Below, piece after piece: positions 12,401 through 27,400 of a DNA stretch of 64,000 nt (the stretch's first letter is position 1; every line of letters starts with the position of its first letter). The stretch comes from Prinia subflava (taxonomy: Eukaryota > Chordata > Aves > Passeriformes > Cisticolidae): positions 54,379,485 to 54,443,484 of the forward strand of contig NC_086248.1 of the NCBI RefSeq assembly GCF_021018805.1, in the 5' to 3' direction. A model generated the notes under the pieces. The model was not told the DNA's origin. It did no database searches and worked only from the letters and a program-made list of their open reading frames with translations. The position numbers and the translations under genes were made by a program.

Positions 12401-15400
12401 CTTAGAAAAATACACAGGTTGCCTCAAAGACATTGAAATTTCAAGGACACCTTATAACATATTGAGCAGTCCTGACTTTGTTGGTCTAACCAAAGGATGC
12501 ACACTAGAGGTTAGTCTGCTTTGCATGTAGTTTGGCCTTAATGTTTATAAATATCTTCTGGTTTCTGATTTTATGGCATAGTAGATTAATTGTATATGAT
12601 ATAGTCCTTAGATAGGAATCTAACCTTAAAATCCAAGCAGTTACATTTAAAAGAAAGAAAGATGAATAAGTCTGATCAGCAAGTAGACCAGTTTTTCAGA
12701 TCCTGACTCCTTGGAATATCCCTGGCCACTTATGATACATCTGTCCCTAAAGGGTTAGGATTTTCTGAATTGCTTAGCGGTGATTTAGCTTTGTTTCAGG
12801 TTACTAAAATGGTAATTAATGACATTAATGAGGATAGGCACTGACAACACTGCAAAAACTAAAAAAAAATTATGCATATAAAAACCAAGGATTTAATTTT
12901 TTTAAAATTGTTATTATAAAGTCATATACTACATAAAGCCTCAGGTATGAGTACTTATTGACGTGAGCTACCACTGAGCTGGAAGGCACACTTCTTACTG
13001 ATCACTAAGAACGTGCAAAATTGGTGTTGTTATTTTAGCTTTAAATGCAACTGTTTTCAGTTGTTGCTGCTTGCAATTAACAGCCTTTCAGGGCATATAG
13101 AATGCAAGGAATCTGATCTAAAATTTGGGAGAGAATTTAGTAATTTTCCATGGAAAAGTCTATAAAAAAATACTTCCACTGACATTTGTGTCCCAATAAC
13201 TAGTTTGTGTTTCTTCCCTGAAAATCTCTACTGCTTAAGATAGTTTTGCAAGCAGATGGAAGATACCATCAGATGCCATATATACCAATGCCAAAGAGTT
13301 GGATCATGTGCAACAAGTGCTTCGTTTATGACTCTTGAGTAACCAAACAAGCAGTGGTGCTTAGTGAAGCAATGAAGATTAATAAAAAGTACTTTCTCAG
13401 CACATCTGACAAATAGTAGAATCCAGTTCATATTGGGTTTTATTACCTATTGTATAGATTTAAAAGCAAACTCCAACTATATTAACTTAGTGGAAAACAC
13501 ATATATAAAATAAAAATAACCTTGAGCAGTTATTTTTAATCAAAGAGGATATATCGACATAAAACTGGAACTGTGCCTTCCTGTAAGACAGGATTTGACA
13601 AATACAGTAATGATTCCAGATGTAAACAGATAAACTAGTGTTTGCAGAACCCTTTGAGGAGTAAATTGATAAGCATTTATTATTACTTTCCGTCTTTCCA
13701 CACTAGTTATATTTACATAGTTTATTATTTTAGTTCAGAAATCTTCCTGTGCATTCATAGTCTTGTTTTTAATTCTACTAATGCACGTTCCTGTCCTCTC
13801 CTTCCTACAGAACATACATACAGTCAGCTTCTCCAAGCCAGGTTTTGTGGAACTGCAGCCAGTCTCCTTTGATGTGGGCACAGAAATCAATCTCTCCTTC
13901 AGCACCAGGAATGAGTCTGGGATCATCTTGTTCGGCACAGGTGGCACAATTGTTCCCCCCAGGAGAAAGCGCAGGCACTCCTCAAGGAAAGCTGCTCCTC
14001 TGAGGAGAAAGCGCAGGCAGACAGGGCAGGTAAGAGGAACCTGGCAAAAGATTAAAAAAACCCCTACAATTCTACTGAGGTGCCACAGTTTGTTTCAAGA
14101 CTGTCAGATGTTTATGCTTAAGTTAAATTCAATTATTTGGAATTAATTATTTCTCGTGTTATCCTTTATCTGATGAATAATCTAATAGAAGCTCAGAATT
14201 GGGTTTTTTTCTCTTGGATAAATTGTTTCTCTTACAGATTTACAGTCATTTACAGTCATTGCTTGTTGCTAAGCAGCAGACATGTTTTTCTATTATATTC
14301 CATGTTGGGTTTTTTTTAACCAAACCCAAATATTAGAAAATAGTGTTCTTCATTCATTTTGAGGATTACTTATGTCCTGTTAATGCTTGGAAACTCTCTC
14401 AGTCCTGTTCATAGAGACATAAATGAGGATCATTCTAATTTCCTTGAGACAAAAAAAAAAAAAAATCTGGTGACTCTAATGAAGATAATCCTCTTATTTG
14501 CCATCACTGATGTGGAATTTAAGACTTGAGTGCTCTGGCCTCTCACTCTCTCTCATATAATAAAAATTTGCTGTATTAGTCCACAGAGTCTGAGTGACGG
14601 ATATAAGTGCGACTGCTAGAAATTGTTAGAAATTACTTAGGTCTTGATTAAAATCCTGGCAGACACACTACAACAGCAATAAACAGAATGTGTCGATGCA
14701 TTCTTTGTTCAGGACTTCTGGGAAGTGACAATTCATTATTCTCTTATCTGCCTATTTTGGAAGAGAGCTCTTGGTGACCTGGAGTAACACACTCCAGGGA
14801 CAGCACATTGTGATGGCTCACCTGGATGACATTAACTTCAGGGTAGGGGCTCCTTCATCATTTCCCAGCTCTTCAGGTCACAGAAGTGAACATGACCACT
14901 TACACTGGTGCTGGAGTAACTGCTGGCATGATTTGCCAGCCCTCTGAACACAGAGCTCAAGCTGACATCAATGCACTTCAGGGCTTGATGAGTTTAAGAG
15001 CAGGTCTTGTAACAACAAAAATCAGAAGAATTGTAGGTTAGAAGTCTTCATCCTTCCCTGAAAATAGTTAAATCTTCTGTTGGCGTTTTCCAGCATGACC
15101 TCATTTTACCCCTTCCTCACTATAAAAATGCCAGAGTCTGATTATAGCAGCAGCAGCACTGAAACAGCAGTGTCTTGTCTGGGGTGCGCACATTAATAAC
15201 CAGTGTAAGACAACAAAACACACACTAATGTAAAACTGAGTGAAATAATTTCTTTCCAAATGTAACTTATCTTTTCACTCCAACATACACCCTGCAGGCC
15301 TACTATGCCGTGTTCCTGAACAGAGGCCGGCTGGAGGTGCACATCTCCACGGGGATCCGGGATCCACACAGGATCACCATCAGACCAGAGGCTGGCGAGT

Positions 15401-18400
15401 TTCACGACGGCAGAGCACATTCCATCCGGATAGAGCGAGCCAGAGGGTAACAAATACCTGCAAGTGCTGCAGCCCACACAGCACAGCTAATTCAGAAAAG
15501 CAAATGTATTAATGGCTTCAGCAATCCATGTAAATGCTTCTTCTGAGACAAAAATAAATTAGTTTCATTCCATCCTTGTCCAAAAATTCTTAGAAATAAG
15601 TTTCTGGTAGTCATTATTGTTGTGAAGAGCTTTTCAGAACATTGTTGCACTGAAAAGGGTTTACATGCTTTTGTAGGCTTACCAGCCTGTTTCTCCAGAG
15701 ACTTGCGTTTGCCTGAACTGGCATCTTTAACCTTCTGGTTCTTTGAAAATATATTTTACAGAAGAATCTGTGGGTGAGAAATTCTGCTGTGGTGCAATAA
15801 ATCTCCTTTTCAGGACATATAGAAAAATACCATTTTTAAAGGGTACAAACTGAAACACAGCAGCCTGTAGGTTTTTTGAGATGCCATGTGCTGGACACAG
15901 TGGTGCCCAAATAGATAGGGTAAAAGTGAAAACACAGTCCCACTTTTGGTATTGGAAAAGCCTTCACAGACCTTCTCAGACCATATTGTTTTACACTGAA
16001 TTTCACTCGAATTCCTTCGCCCTTTCTCAGACATTTTAAAACTTCCTTATTACACTTTACCATTCAGAAAGTGATTAGAAACAGCACTACTGTAGTGTGT
16101 AGGACTCAGGCAGCCAATAATATTTATGGCCTGGAATAACCCTTGATCCAAGCAGGGTTTATTATGGACATTTGAACATACAAATGTGTACATCCTGTAC
16201 AGACATTTGTTGAATTAGTGCACTATGCGCAATGTTCTGTGTTGTTAAAATAAATCAGAAAGAAGTTGTGACATCCAGCATGTTGCAAAAGGCACTTATC
16301 CACTTCACCCTCTTACCTCCACAACACTTGCAGCCTTCTTGACCCACCATTCCTGTCTAGTCACCAGGTGCCCTTCTGTACTCTGTAATTTGCTTTCCTT
16401 TCTGTATAATTTTCTGACTGGATTTCTATTGTATTGTTAAAAAACCTCTCATAAATAATGCCTCCAGTCAATGAGGCTCCCTTACTTCGATGACTGGGTC
16501 AAAGTCAAACCGTAAATGCTTTGGAAGAAAAAGTTATTTTGGAAATGGATGACTGCATTTTGTGATACATTTTGTGTCACTGTGACAGAACACAAATATG
16601 CAGATGATAATAAAAAGCTCTAAACAACAAAGTAAATTCTTTAATGCAGTGCTGTAGTGAGTACAGTAGCTTGACCTTATGAGGGTACATGTGAGAGTAC
16701 ATCAAGGCAAAATTGCCATACAATGCTATCCAGTGATGGTGCTTGTTCAGATGAGACCTCTGTGTTTTCAAAGTAGCTTTGTTACAAAACAAATTGCCTG
16801 AACTCTGAAGTTTCTGTAACCTGAAATGGATGTGAAAAGACATAAACTAAGATTAATCCTTCCTCTGCTCATCATGAACTCAAGCTTTATTTTTGTAAAT
16901 GTGAGGAACACCCTGTGAAAACTCTGCAGAGAGATAATTGTCCATATAATTATAAAAATTACATTGTTGAAGACTAATGTACATCATTGCATGCTTCTGC
17001 TGGGACCCAAAATGTTTATAATGATTACCCATGGCTAAGATGCAGCAGCACAAAGGGTAACTTGAGTCTTGACTATCTGACTTCCCTACACTTCCTCTGA
17101 AGGCAGAGAAGGGAAATGTCCTCTCTGGGACACTTCATGGAACCTAAATTAGTCTTTTGCTCTGAACTGCCTCCAGAGAAATCTCTCTCCTCTTCTTTCC
17201 CACTGCTGAAGGGACTGGGAGATACCATAGGGATTGTCCTGAAAGATAAGTACTTTAATAACTGTTTTCTCTAACCCTTTGAAAAATTAATCACATTTCT
17301 TACTCTGCAGCTTTCCAAATGAAATTAATTCATCCAAAACTCTGAGGAAACTGGACAATTTACATGTACAGCACTTACATAATTCAGGTGCTTATGTCAC
17401 TGTCCAGTTCTGTATAGGATATGTGTAAATATAGCCAAGCATTTTGTGTTTGAAAGCAAGTCACTTTATCAATAAGCATTTTCAATATTCATTTGTAATT
17501 ATAGTAATTATGCATTTGTAATTATAGTTAAGGAAGAATATCAGAGTTCAATATAATTTTGCAGTTGACAAAAGGGAATTTATTTTCCAGAAACTGATTA
17601 GTCAGCCAGTGGTGCTGCAGAGGGTCCTACCTCTTCAGCCTTAACAGTAATTATGGGATTGTTTTTGCTTGTGCCATGTGAAATAGCCATTGGAATGAAT
17701 TACAGCACCTGTATGGGTACATGATGAACAATCAGCAATTTTCCTACTCTGCCTCCTCCCCCAGAAGAAGCTGTGAGGTCTTTAAAAAGTGTAATGGCAT
17801 ATGTCTGCCATTATTTCTGCAGTCAGACCAGTCTGGTTGTGCCCCAGCAAGAAGATAATAAGGAGTCCAAACAAAATGTGACCCTATGCTATTCCCATCC
17901 TGCTGAGCTCTAGAAGATTTTATCTACCATCACAGTACAGCCAGCTCAGCCCTTACTGCATCAGTATTGCCATACCACAAACCACTTCTTCCTCTGCACC
18001 ACAGTCTGACATTATCACCCCTCCACAGCACACTTTTTCCAGGCTTTGTCAAACAACTACCAAGGAAGCACAGCAGCATCTGAAACCCCTCTAGTGGTTA
18101 ATATGTATTTAATGTGAGCTGCCAATTATATAATTTGAGTTTCTCATTGTTACAGCTGCTGTAGGAGTAAATGGGGCTTGCAAAAGGGTGATTTCAATAC
18201 AAGCAATAACCAGCTTAAAATACATATTTCACTGCTTTCAAATCTTTTCCACAGGATGTTCAGTGTTCAAGTTGATGAAGACAAAGTCCAGACTCAGAGG
18301 TTGCCATCAGACCAGCCCATCTCTGTTAAGAAACTCTTTGTGGGGGGTACTTCTTCTCAGTTTCAGACTGCACCTGTCAGGAACATACCACCATTTGAGG

Positions 18401-21400
18401 GCTGTATATGGAATCTTGTCATTAATGCCACGTAAGTCTCAATGCCAACAAACGTCCAGTTAATGAGATCTGGTTAAACTGCCTTGGTTGCCAGAAAAAA
18501 GTTCATTGTTGCAACAAATCATACTAGCAGCAAATCCTGGAATATGGTCTCTTTTCTTCTTATGCCATTCCTTTTTTTATGTCTACATTATATGCTCCAT
18601 AGGCTATGCAATTAATGAGCTGCTTTACAGACAAGCCAACATTGTCTGTTTATCCATGGAATCAGAGAAATTCAACAGTAATGCTGCAGTAAGATATATG
18701 TCAGAGATAGGTATTTATAGTGTACCATAGCACTTTATTTTAGGTAAGGGTGACTTCCAAGAGAAGTCAAAATTCTGAGAACCACCATGGGAATCAATTT
18801 ACTTTGTGGAAAGTGCAGTAAACTGGAAGGAACATTTGAGTAAGAGGAAAGGCAATGGTGAATAGAATAAAATAAAACCTCTATAGACAGCCTCAATCTA
18901 AATCTTTCTTCCACATATCTGAAGTGCCTAAATTAGGATTTTATCACTCCACATCAGAGTACATGACTTCTCTGCAATACCACTGAAACTACGTAGGCCT
19001 GTAAAGTTTGCCAAAGAGGATGCCTGTCTCTGCACTGACCAAAGGAAGAAAAGCCAGTAGTCACTCTCACCTCTAGTTTAAGTGTCTTACTTCTCTACCT
19101 GTACCTTCCTGTACAAGGTGGGATGAGTCCTGGCTTTTGTGTCCTGTGAAGTGAAATTACACTGCAGCATATAGTTGTTCTTTATAAATGGGTGGTAAAA
19201 AGGCAGAAAAACTAATAACAGACATCACTCTTCTTGTGTGTTCTCAGCCCGATGGACTTTGCTCAACCCGTGTCCTTTGAAAATGCAGATATTGGTCGAT
19301 GTCCCACACTAGAACCAGAACTTAGGCCACCTGAGGATGAAGACAAACCAACTCGTGCAACAGTTCTGGTCCAACCTGAACCAGACACTAATGGGGAGAA
19401 AGAAGGGCCAAGAATCCCTCCTGCTTCTCCTCCTCCAACACCATCTCTGTCGTCAGCACTTGTAAGTATAAATCACTTCAGCCAGGCAGAGTTTAAAAAA
19501 GTTCTTTTTCCAGGCAAAATTGAAAGGCTATTCATCAAAAATTATGGAGACTTTGCCACAAAAATAGTAACAATCCAGTATGATACTGTAAATGGAACAC
19601 CTTGTTGCAGGTCAGTAAAACCTGTGGATAATGGAAAACTGATATCATTTGCTTGGATTATCACAACAGTAATTTATAGAATGATACAGCTTTAGAAACA
19701 ACTTTGGCTTGAGTGCTTAGCTGTAAACTCTTACACTTCAGGATGTAAGCCAAGCAATACCTGCTTGGGTTTGGAAGGGAAATTTTCCCATGGGAAATCC
19801 ATTTCATTACAGTATTTCTTGTGCTATTCTCTGAGCACATGATAATAGTCATGTCGGCGACAGGATGAATAAAAAGACAAACCGGAAGGGCTATTTGATA
19901 TGGCCATTCCTCCTCTGCGATTTTATATCTTTAGTCGGGAGAATGACAGAATGAAACCCCAGTCATTGCTAAACTGAGCTCAACTGTTGGTACCAGAAAC
20001 AGCTAGATAGTGGCAAGCAGTTCTTATACAATAACATTTAAGGAAGAAACTCCTTCTCTCACAAGTGTAGTAGTTTTATAGGTTGATGCAACATTTTACT
20101 GTTCACAAAACATATGTTTACACACCTGAATATTAAAGTGAATAATACATACACTGAAAGATATTTCTGAGGGGAAAATTATTTGTATTTTGTTAGACCT
20201 GAATACAACTGACAGGTTTATGCAGGCTATAGTTTAGTATGAGTGAGGTTTCAAACTGGTGTGAAAAGACTGCACATTCCGCAATTAGGAAGCCATTTGC
20301 ATTATTGGAATTTACACTTCAATAATAAGATGGTTTAAAGAAGTTAAGAACCCAAATTCTATTTGAGATGCATGACCACCTTTGTTGGCCAGGTATATAT
20401 GGCACAGCTTTATCTAGAGGGACTTACCAGGTATTACTGAAATCTCCATGCATGGAAATGGGAGCCTTGGGTTCAAGGTAGGCAAGCTCTGTCTCATGTA
20501 TCACCGTGCCCCGGGCCCCGCAGTTACAAACATCGGCCTCTCAATGCTCCAGGGCAGCGGTTGTGGGTCGTTCCCACAAGGTGGAGTAGTTGTAGCACCA
20601 GGACTCCAATGCAGCTTTTCTCTTTGGAGTTCAAAGCAAATTTGCGGTACAGTGAGGCTTCGAGAGAAAGATAAGGAACCAGGCAACAAGGTAAAAAGGA
20701 TTATCCAATTTAATGCTCACTGTTGTGAAGGAATGCAGTCGTAGTATCCCTTGATCATGCCTTAAAAACAAAACAAAGAAACAAACCACATGAAAGAGCA
20801 AGTGCACACTTCCTAAGATTATAAATACTAACTTTTAAAATAGCAAAATTGAGAGGAATAGATTTACTCATTAATAACAGAAACTACTCCCATTCCAACT
20901 AGGTGAGTTTTGCATATCATCTGTCTAGAGCAGCGATAATTTAAAATGAGAATTCAAAATAAAAATCGAAATAAAACACCACTACTCCACTTCTCTCTTG
21001 GAAACACTGAAACTGTTTTAGTATGAAGACTTGAAACTATTTTAAATAAGGCAAGCTTTTGGATAGCTGTTACATTCATATTAGTGAGTTCTTCAAAGTA
21101 TTTTTTAAGGGGACTGTTGCAAAAAACGTAACTACAGTCTGGTAATGAGGTAACACTCATATGAAGTGGCACTCATATGACAGTATCTCAGAATACAGAA
21201 TCTCAGTGTTGAAGGGCTGCATATGGAAAATGTGCAGCATAAAAAAGTATTTTCACATTGGAGGCTGAAATAAGGTATATGCTCTATTTAAGTACTTTTA
21301 GGACCTTTTTTATCTACATACATCCATCTGCATCTAAAAGGGGAGGGCAGTTGAATCCCAAGTGAGGAATGAACCTACGCGGTACTAAGCACAAGACCAG

Positions 21401-24400
21401 ATCCATAAGTAGGACAGTTGGGAAAAACACCAGCCACCAGCCTGCTGCTGCTTGCTGTGAATGCCAGAATGTTCCTCAACACTGGGTAACTGCTGCTTCT
21501 GCCTCATGTTATTCCCTGCTTCTCAGGGCTCGCTTGCTGCTGAAACGAAGAGCGCCAGACTTCCGTCTGCCTTTGACTCCATGACGGTACCTCCCACTTT
21601 TCATCCAGGCATTTCTGCGTTGTGTTATTAACAGTATCCAGTGAACTGTGGGGACTGCTTCAGTGCTTTTTCTACTAATTGCTTTCTTTGTAATTACTAA
21701 TACAGCAAATGAGAATATGGAGAATGTGTGACAGTCCACCAGTGGCCTTTTCTGTTCTTCATTTTCACTGCCATACACACCGAGCTTCTTGACCTACCAG
21801 TCAAGTCCCTGACATCTTACAAGACTGAAGTAAAGTGCAGCTGAAGAGTTCAGTCTCTTCTTAAATATGGAAGATTATTAAGCAGCCAGGACACTGCATA
21901 AGGCCATTACTCAAAAAGCAAAGCTAAGATATTTTAACACAGGCTGGTGACCCATGTTTAGTGCACAGTCTTGTGAAAGCTGTAAAGCTGGCTGTGCTTA
22001 GATAAAACAAAAGCAGGCACAGGTTGGTGAATAAAATACGGATTTTTTTAAATACACCCTAGTGATTTTTTTTTCCTTTTGCTCACTTTTCCACATCAGC
22101 TTAATGAATGTTTACTATTATAAGTAGTTATTAGTAAATAATCAGTGTATGCTATGATGCCAACTACCATGGTGTGTTGGACACTCTCCCACACTCCTTG
22201 CCCTTTCTTACAGTCACCCTGCTGGAATTAAGAAAAATTGCAATGTTTACTGATGCTGGGGAGCAGCTTGTGTCAGGGTCAGACCTTTTACTAACATGTA
22301 CCAGCCTAGGATTAAATTTATTGTCAAATATATCCTTTCACCATGTAAAATGTAAAAGTGTGCCAGAGAAAGGTGTGTGTATGTATTTTCCAATTCTTTC
22401 CAGTATCAATTGTTATTCCAGTTAATCTTCAAATTTTAGCAAGCTCAAATGTAATTGAAGGTATTATATGCATAGTATTGTCATTAGCTTAATTCTTAGA
22501 CTTTTAGATAAGCCTATGAAGCTTGAAGTAATTCCAATTTTTACCCTCATTATGGGAATTTGATTTTTTTTTCTCTTTGGTAATCACTGGAAGACTGGTA
22601 TCATACACTCATAACCTTGTTTGGTCCTGGTGAATTTTCCCTGTTTTTTTCTATACATTACATAATTATGTATCAGTTGTTCTTGTCGTACTGCATGGTG
22701 TTCTACTCTGTCATATTCAAACCAGAGCATTTATTATGCAAAACTATATCTTAGAAATGTTCTATACTGTTATGAAGATCTTTGTGACATGTGAAAACAA
22801 AAAATATTACTGAAAAACTGAGTGAGAGAGGGAAATTAATTTCCTCTTTGCAGTTGAAATCTCAGGGCTTAAGTCACTCATGACATTTTAAAAACGTTTC
22901 AGAGAAAGAACTCTGTCAGCAAGGCACTGCACCTTGTGCTTTGCAGGTCCTGCTGAGTCAGGGCTCAAATAAGAGACTGTCGCCAATCCAAAATGATAGC
23001 AGCCACTGTGCTTAAAAACAGAGCTTGCAGCTATCAGAGTTTGTTTCTTTCCCAGCGGTATTCTCTGATACTATGTTGAGTTAGATCCTTTCAGTAGCTT
23101 CCTAACAATACTCTCAGTGGGAGGCAAAAGCCAGACATGAGTAGAAGCTGGTAATTACCATGGTCTCACATTGCCCCAGGCACCCCTATACAAGAGCTTT
23201 AGGACCAGAGATTAAACGACCTGGTGAATTTAAAACGAGAAAATTACAGTGGATGGAAGATATTTTACCTTCCATTGTTGCACCACTTCAAGATTAATAG
23301 AAGTGGAACTACTGGGAGGGGTTTCTTTCTTTACAACCTGGGTAATGTCTCTACATTAGAGAGCTGGGGGATTTCTACAGCTGTAACATCTATCCATCAG
23401 TTATTCAGATTCCCTGATTGTTTGTGGGAGCCTTTTAACAGCACTGGGGGAAACAACAGCATATTAACCAAAGAATACAGTTGTAAAACAATATAAAGAA
23501 GTAAAACGAAGGACTCATTGACAGCTGCAGGATCTGAAACTACTTTTAACTCATTATTTTTAAGGTGACTGGATTTCAAGTTGACAACAAAGCATCCTTT
23601 TAAAACTTAAATCTTGTTTCATTTCTGTAAGAGGGCATCCTACTGTGTAAAACTCAGTTCTGTGTGAGCTAAGAGTACACTGAGCTGCCTGGAAATCATT
23701 TAAGACTCTTGTAAATGTCCACTGGTGAAAGCATGAAAGCAGCAATGTTTATATATTACTTTTATTTGCTTTTACAGCCAGCTTAATGAGCTCTGCTTTT
23801 ACACCAAGTTGCTGTCATACTGGTTTATAACTTTAGCTGGTGTGATGAGACATCAGCCCACTGGAAAATTGCAGGGCCAGTCTCTAGGCTAGGTACAATA
23901 TTCTGAGCAGCTGGGGGACTCCCAGCATATGCACAGCTGAGACAAATACATAATATGCAGTTTGTATGGTTTGCAATTTTGCAGGATTCCTGTGCTGCTG
24001 ACACAGAACCAGCCATTTTAGAAGGTGGCAAGCAGTTTGGTCTTTCAAGGAACAGCCACATTGCAGTTGCATTTGATGACACCAAAGTGAAAAACAGGTA
24101 TGTTGTTTGTTTCAGCAATGAGTTTTGATGGAATAGTGTCAAAATAAAATGCCTCTCCTAATTCTCTCAAAGGTATCTCCCAAAACTATGGACATAATCT
24201 GAAAAGATCACATTCTATTACTAATTAATTTCATTAAGCCAACCTAAAAAAACATTAAAGCTTGAAATCTGGGCAATGAAATGCCCACCTAAGTAGCTCT
24301 CACACAATTTATCTCTGTTTGTAAAGGTTTGGGCACAAACTTTGGGCACAAACCCAGACCGATTTGCTAAAAACCAAACAGAGTAATGGAACCAGGTTGT

Positions 24401-27400
24401 GCAACAGACTTCAAAGATGGCTTTTTCAGAGGAAAGGATATTTTGTTCAGTAACTTAATAATTTCTTTTAATAAGCAAAACTTCTTTCCCCTTTCCTCCA
24501 ATAGTTAAGATCAATCTTGCACAGTAAACGGGAAAAATGACATTGCCACCCCAAAGTATAGCACTATATACATGGAGCTGTTGACATGCAAAGGAATTCC
24601 ATGAGCTGTTTATAAAACTGCAGCTTTCTTCAATGGGTTTGTGAAGCCAGAAGTTGTTAGTTGTTAATTTTTGCTCTGTAGGCACATGGTCATTAACAAA
24701 TGTGCCATGTCACACCACAAAGCAATTTTGCTTCTTATAGTTTCCAAATCCATTAGCCTCACATTTATCCCTATAAAAATGTTGTACCACATATGCTAAT
24801 TTTAGAAAACTAGGAATGATCCTGGACTGATCATTTTCATGCAATGATTTTTCATTTATATTATCAGATGCTTTCAGGTACTGACTTTGCAGCTCAGCTT
24901 GAGCAAGATTAGTGATGTGTTGCCAGTACAACTTCAGCATTAGAAAATCTAAATAATTTCTTCACAGATCCTTTACTGTAGAGGAGGTTCTCCATTTTAC
25001 TGTTATGTCCAAGGGGTCATTAGGTTTGCTCAGACACAGCCTCATTTTCTTGGACGAGATCAGAATAAGTGTTTTATATCCTCACTGGAAACTCTTCTGT
25101 CTGCATCTTTAAAAGTTTTGCAACCTGTCTTCAGGCAATACAACTCATTAGAAGCTCAACATTTGCCAGCTGTCACTACAGCTCTCTTCTCTTTGTGAGA
25201 ATTATGTGTATGGGTGATGGATAATGCTGCTGGAATTTTACAAGTGCTGGGATTTTCTAGCTGCTACGGCTGCAGCTGAGAATTACATCTTGAAATTCTA
25301 TGCCAAGATTGTAGTTTTGTATCTCCACAGCAAAGGAACTAATGAAAGCTCACATATCAGAGATGAGATATGTGTGAAATGTAATCTACATATAACCAAA
25401 TTATTTTTCTTGAATTCTAATGGACAGGTAAAATCGGCCACTAGCTGTATAAATTTAAAAAAACAAAAAAAAAACCCCAAAAAAACCCCCACCACCACAA
25501 AAAGGTAAAGCAGATGAACTTGTCTAGTGCCTGACTCCAAATATCTTTTCCTTTTTTACTGTTTCCTGTTTGTTTGATTTCTAGGCTTACAATTGAATTT
25601 GAAGTGCGAACAACAGCTGATTCTGGCTTGCTGTTTTATATGGCCCGCATCAACCATGCTGATTTTGCTGCAGTTCAGATAAAGAATGGTCTGCCTTACT
25701 TCAGTTATGATCTGGGAAGTGGAAACACCAGCACAGTGATTCCCAACAAAGTAAATGATGGCCAGTGGCACCAGGTATAATGGTTTCTAATTCTAAATTA
25801 TTCTTTGTAATGGTAAGAGTGAGCTTTGTTTTGCCTTGAGATACTTGCAAAATGTAGTCCACACAAGCCAAACTTTACAACTAGTATTTTCTGGGGAAAA
25901 AATAAAATAATCTAGCAAAATTTGTGTCAGATGCACTGGTACACAGAAATTTATCCTTCATGGAATACATATTTCTGAACATATTTAAAATATGTGCCAT
26001 GTATAGTAAGGAACGACAGAAAATGATCCTTCCTGCCTAATAGGGCTCATGTGAGTATCAGCTCATGATGATGGAATACATCATTAAAGCCAGTTGTTTC
26101 TACATTAATAATGTCATTGTTAAGCCAGAATGCTGAGAACAAAAAAAAAAAAAAGAAAAGAAAGAAAGAAACATGTAAGTAAACTTTCCCTGGATTATTA
26201 ATTCAGTAGGGAATGAATATCGTATTCATGGATATTTTTGGCAGCACCTCCTGTGACTTTACAAGAGGGAGCATTATCTGCAATACCTGTGGCATTTGGA
26301 TGCTAAGAAAAGGAATGATATCACAACAATAAAGTTTACTATTCACTGGGCCAAGGACAACAGACATGCAGTATATTCATTAGGTGACATGCTGGAAGGC
26401 ACCAATAAAGACAGAAAAGCAAAGTGTACATACAACAGTGGGTTAAATTCATATGCTGTAAGTTACATTGAATTTTGTACAGATATTTAGAAATTCAGCA
26501 TCCACATCTCATCCCCAAATGAGAAAAAAAATCTAATTGCATTTTCTCTTACACTTTAATGGCCTCATTTCCACTCTGTTCTCCAGGAATTTTATTTTCA
26601 TGAGATTTTTAGTCATGAACTTTTTGATGATAGCAACTGCTCTACACCAAGGTATTTCATAAAGGGAAAAAATGAAGTTGTAGTAATCATTTATCTCTTT
26701 CATATAGTGCCTGGGAGCACTGGTAGCAGACCCAGGCCTCATTCTGCTACTCCCTCTGTACATACAGAAGAGATGCTTTTTGCTTCTTTAGCCATTTTTT
26801 CTTTATTCTAAGAGAACTAAGTGGAGAATATATTTCTTAATGGAAGATTGTGCTCTTTGGGCATACAGCTTGACACTCCACAAGAGAAGGCCCCTTTTTG
26901 TAGATCGTGTTTCTGTAGTGGAGAATGGAGACGAAGTCACAGTTCCCAAAAAGAAAAGAAAAGAAAAGAAGGAGAAAAAAAAAAGAAAATAAAAAGAAAA
27001 GAAAATAAAAATAAAAATAAAAAAAAATAAAAAATAAAAAAAAAAAAAAAAGGAGAAAGAAGGAGGAGGAGGGAAGGCAGGAAGGCAGCACTTTTAGGAA
27101 AAGGCCACAGTCTTTGTTTCTGATAAAGTAGGGGCTTCTCCTTAAAATAATCCTTTTAGTGACAACCTTACCTCCATTTGGAACTATTTAGGTTAAAAAT
27201 ATTTCCATCAGTCCTACAGAAGCCTCTTGGTGCTACTGCTATCCTGGTATCTGTTTGGGTCCTCCGTAAGAACATCTGTTCCCAGTTCCTGTCTCACTCA
27301 CCTAATCTTCCTTCTGCCCAAGGTGTAGTTATCCATCTCAAAATTACAGTTGCCTGTAAGCATCAAGTTTAAGCCCTCTCCTTCAGGCCATCCTTGTCAG

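Noticed and set aside
21185..21230. Possible CR1 tail (cagaatacagaatctcagtg, then ttgaagggctgc)
   Set aside because: It resembles the CR1 motif only loosely and lacks the diagnostic 8-base repeat.
23731..23745. gcatgaaagcagc, considered as a third microexon-like copy
   Set aside because: It lacks the aag|gt end and any acceptor, and it lies in a different intron, after LG3.
26821..27091. Lys-rich (+) and Phe-rich (-) open frames
   Set aside because: Both are translations of the A-rich simple repeat.
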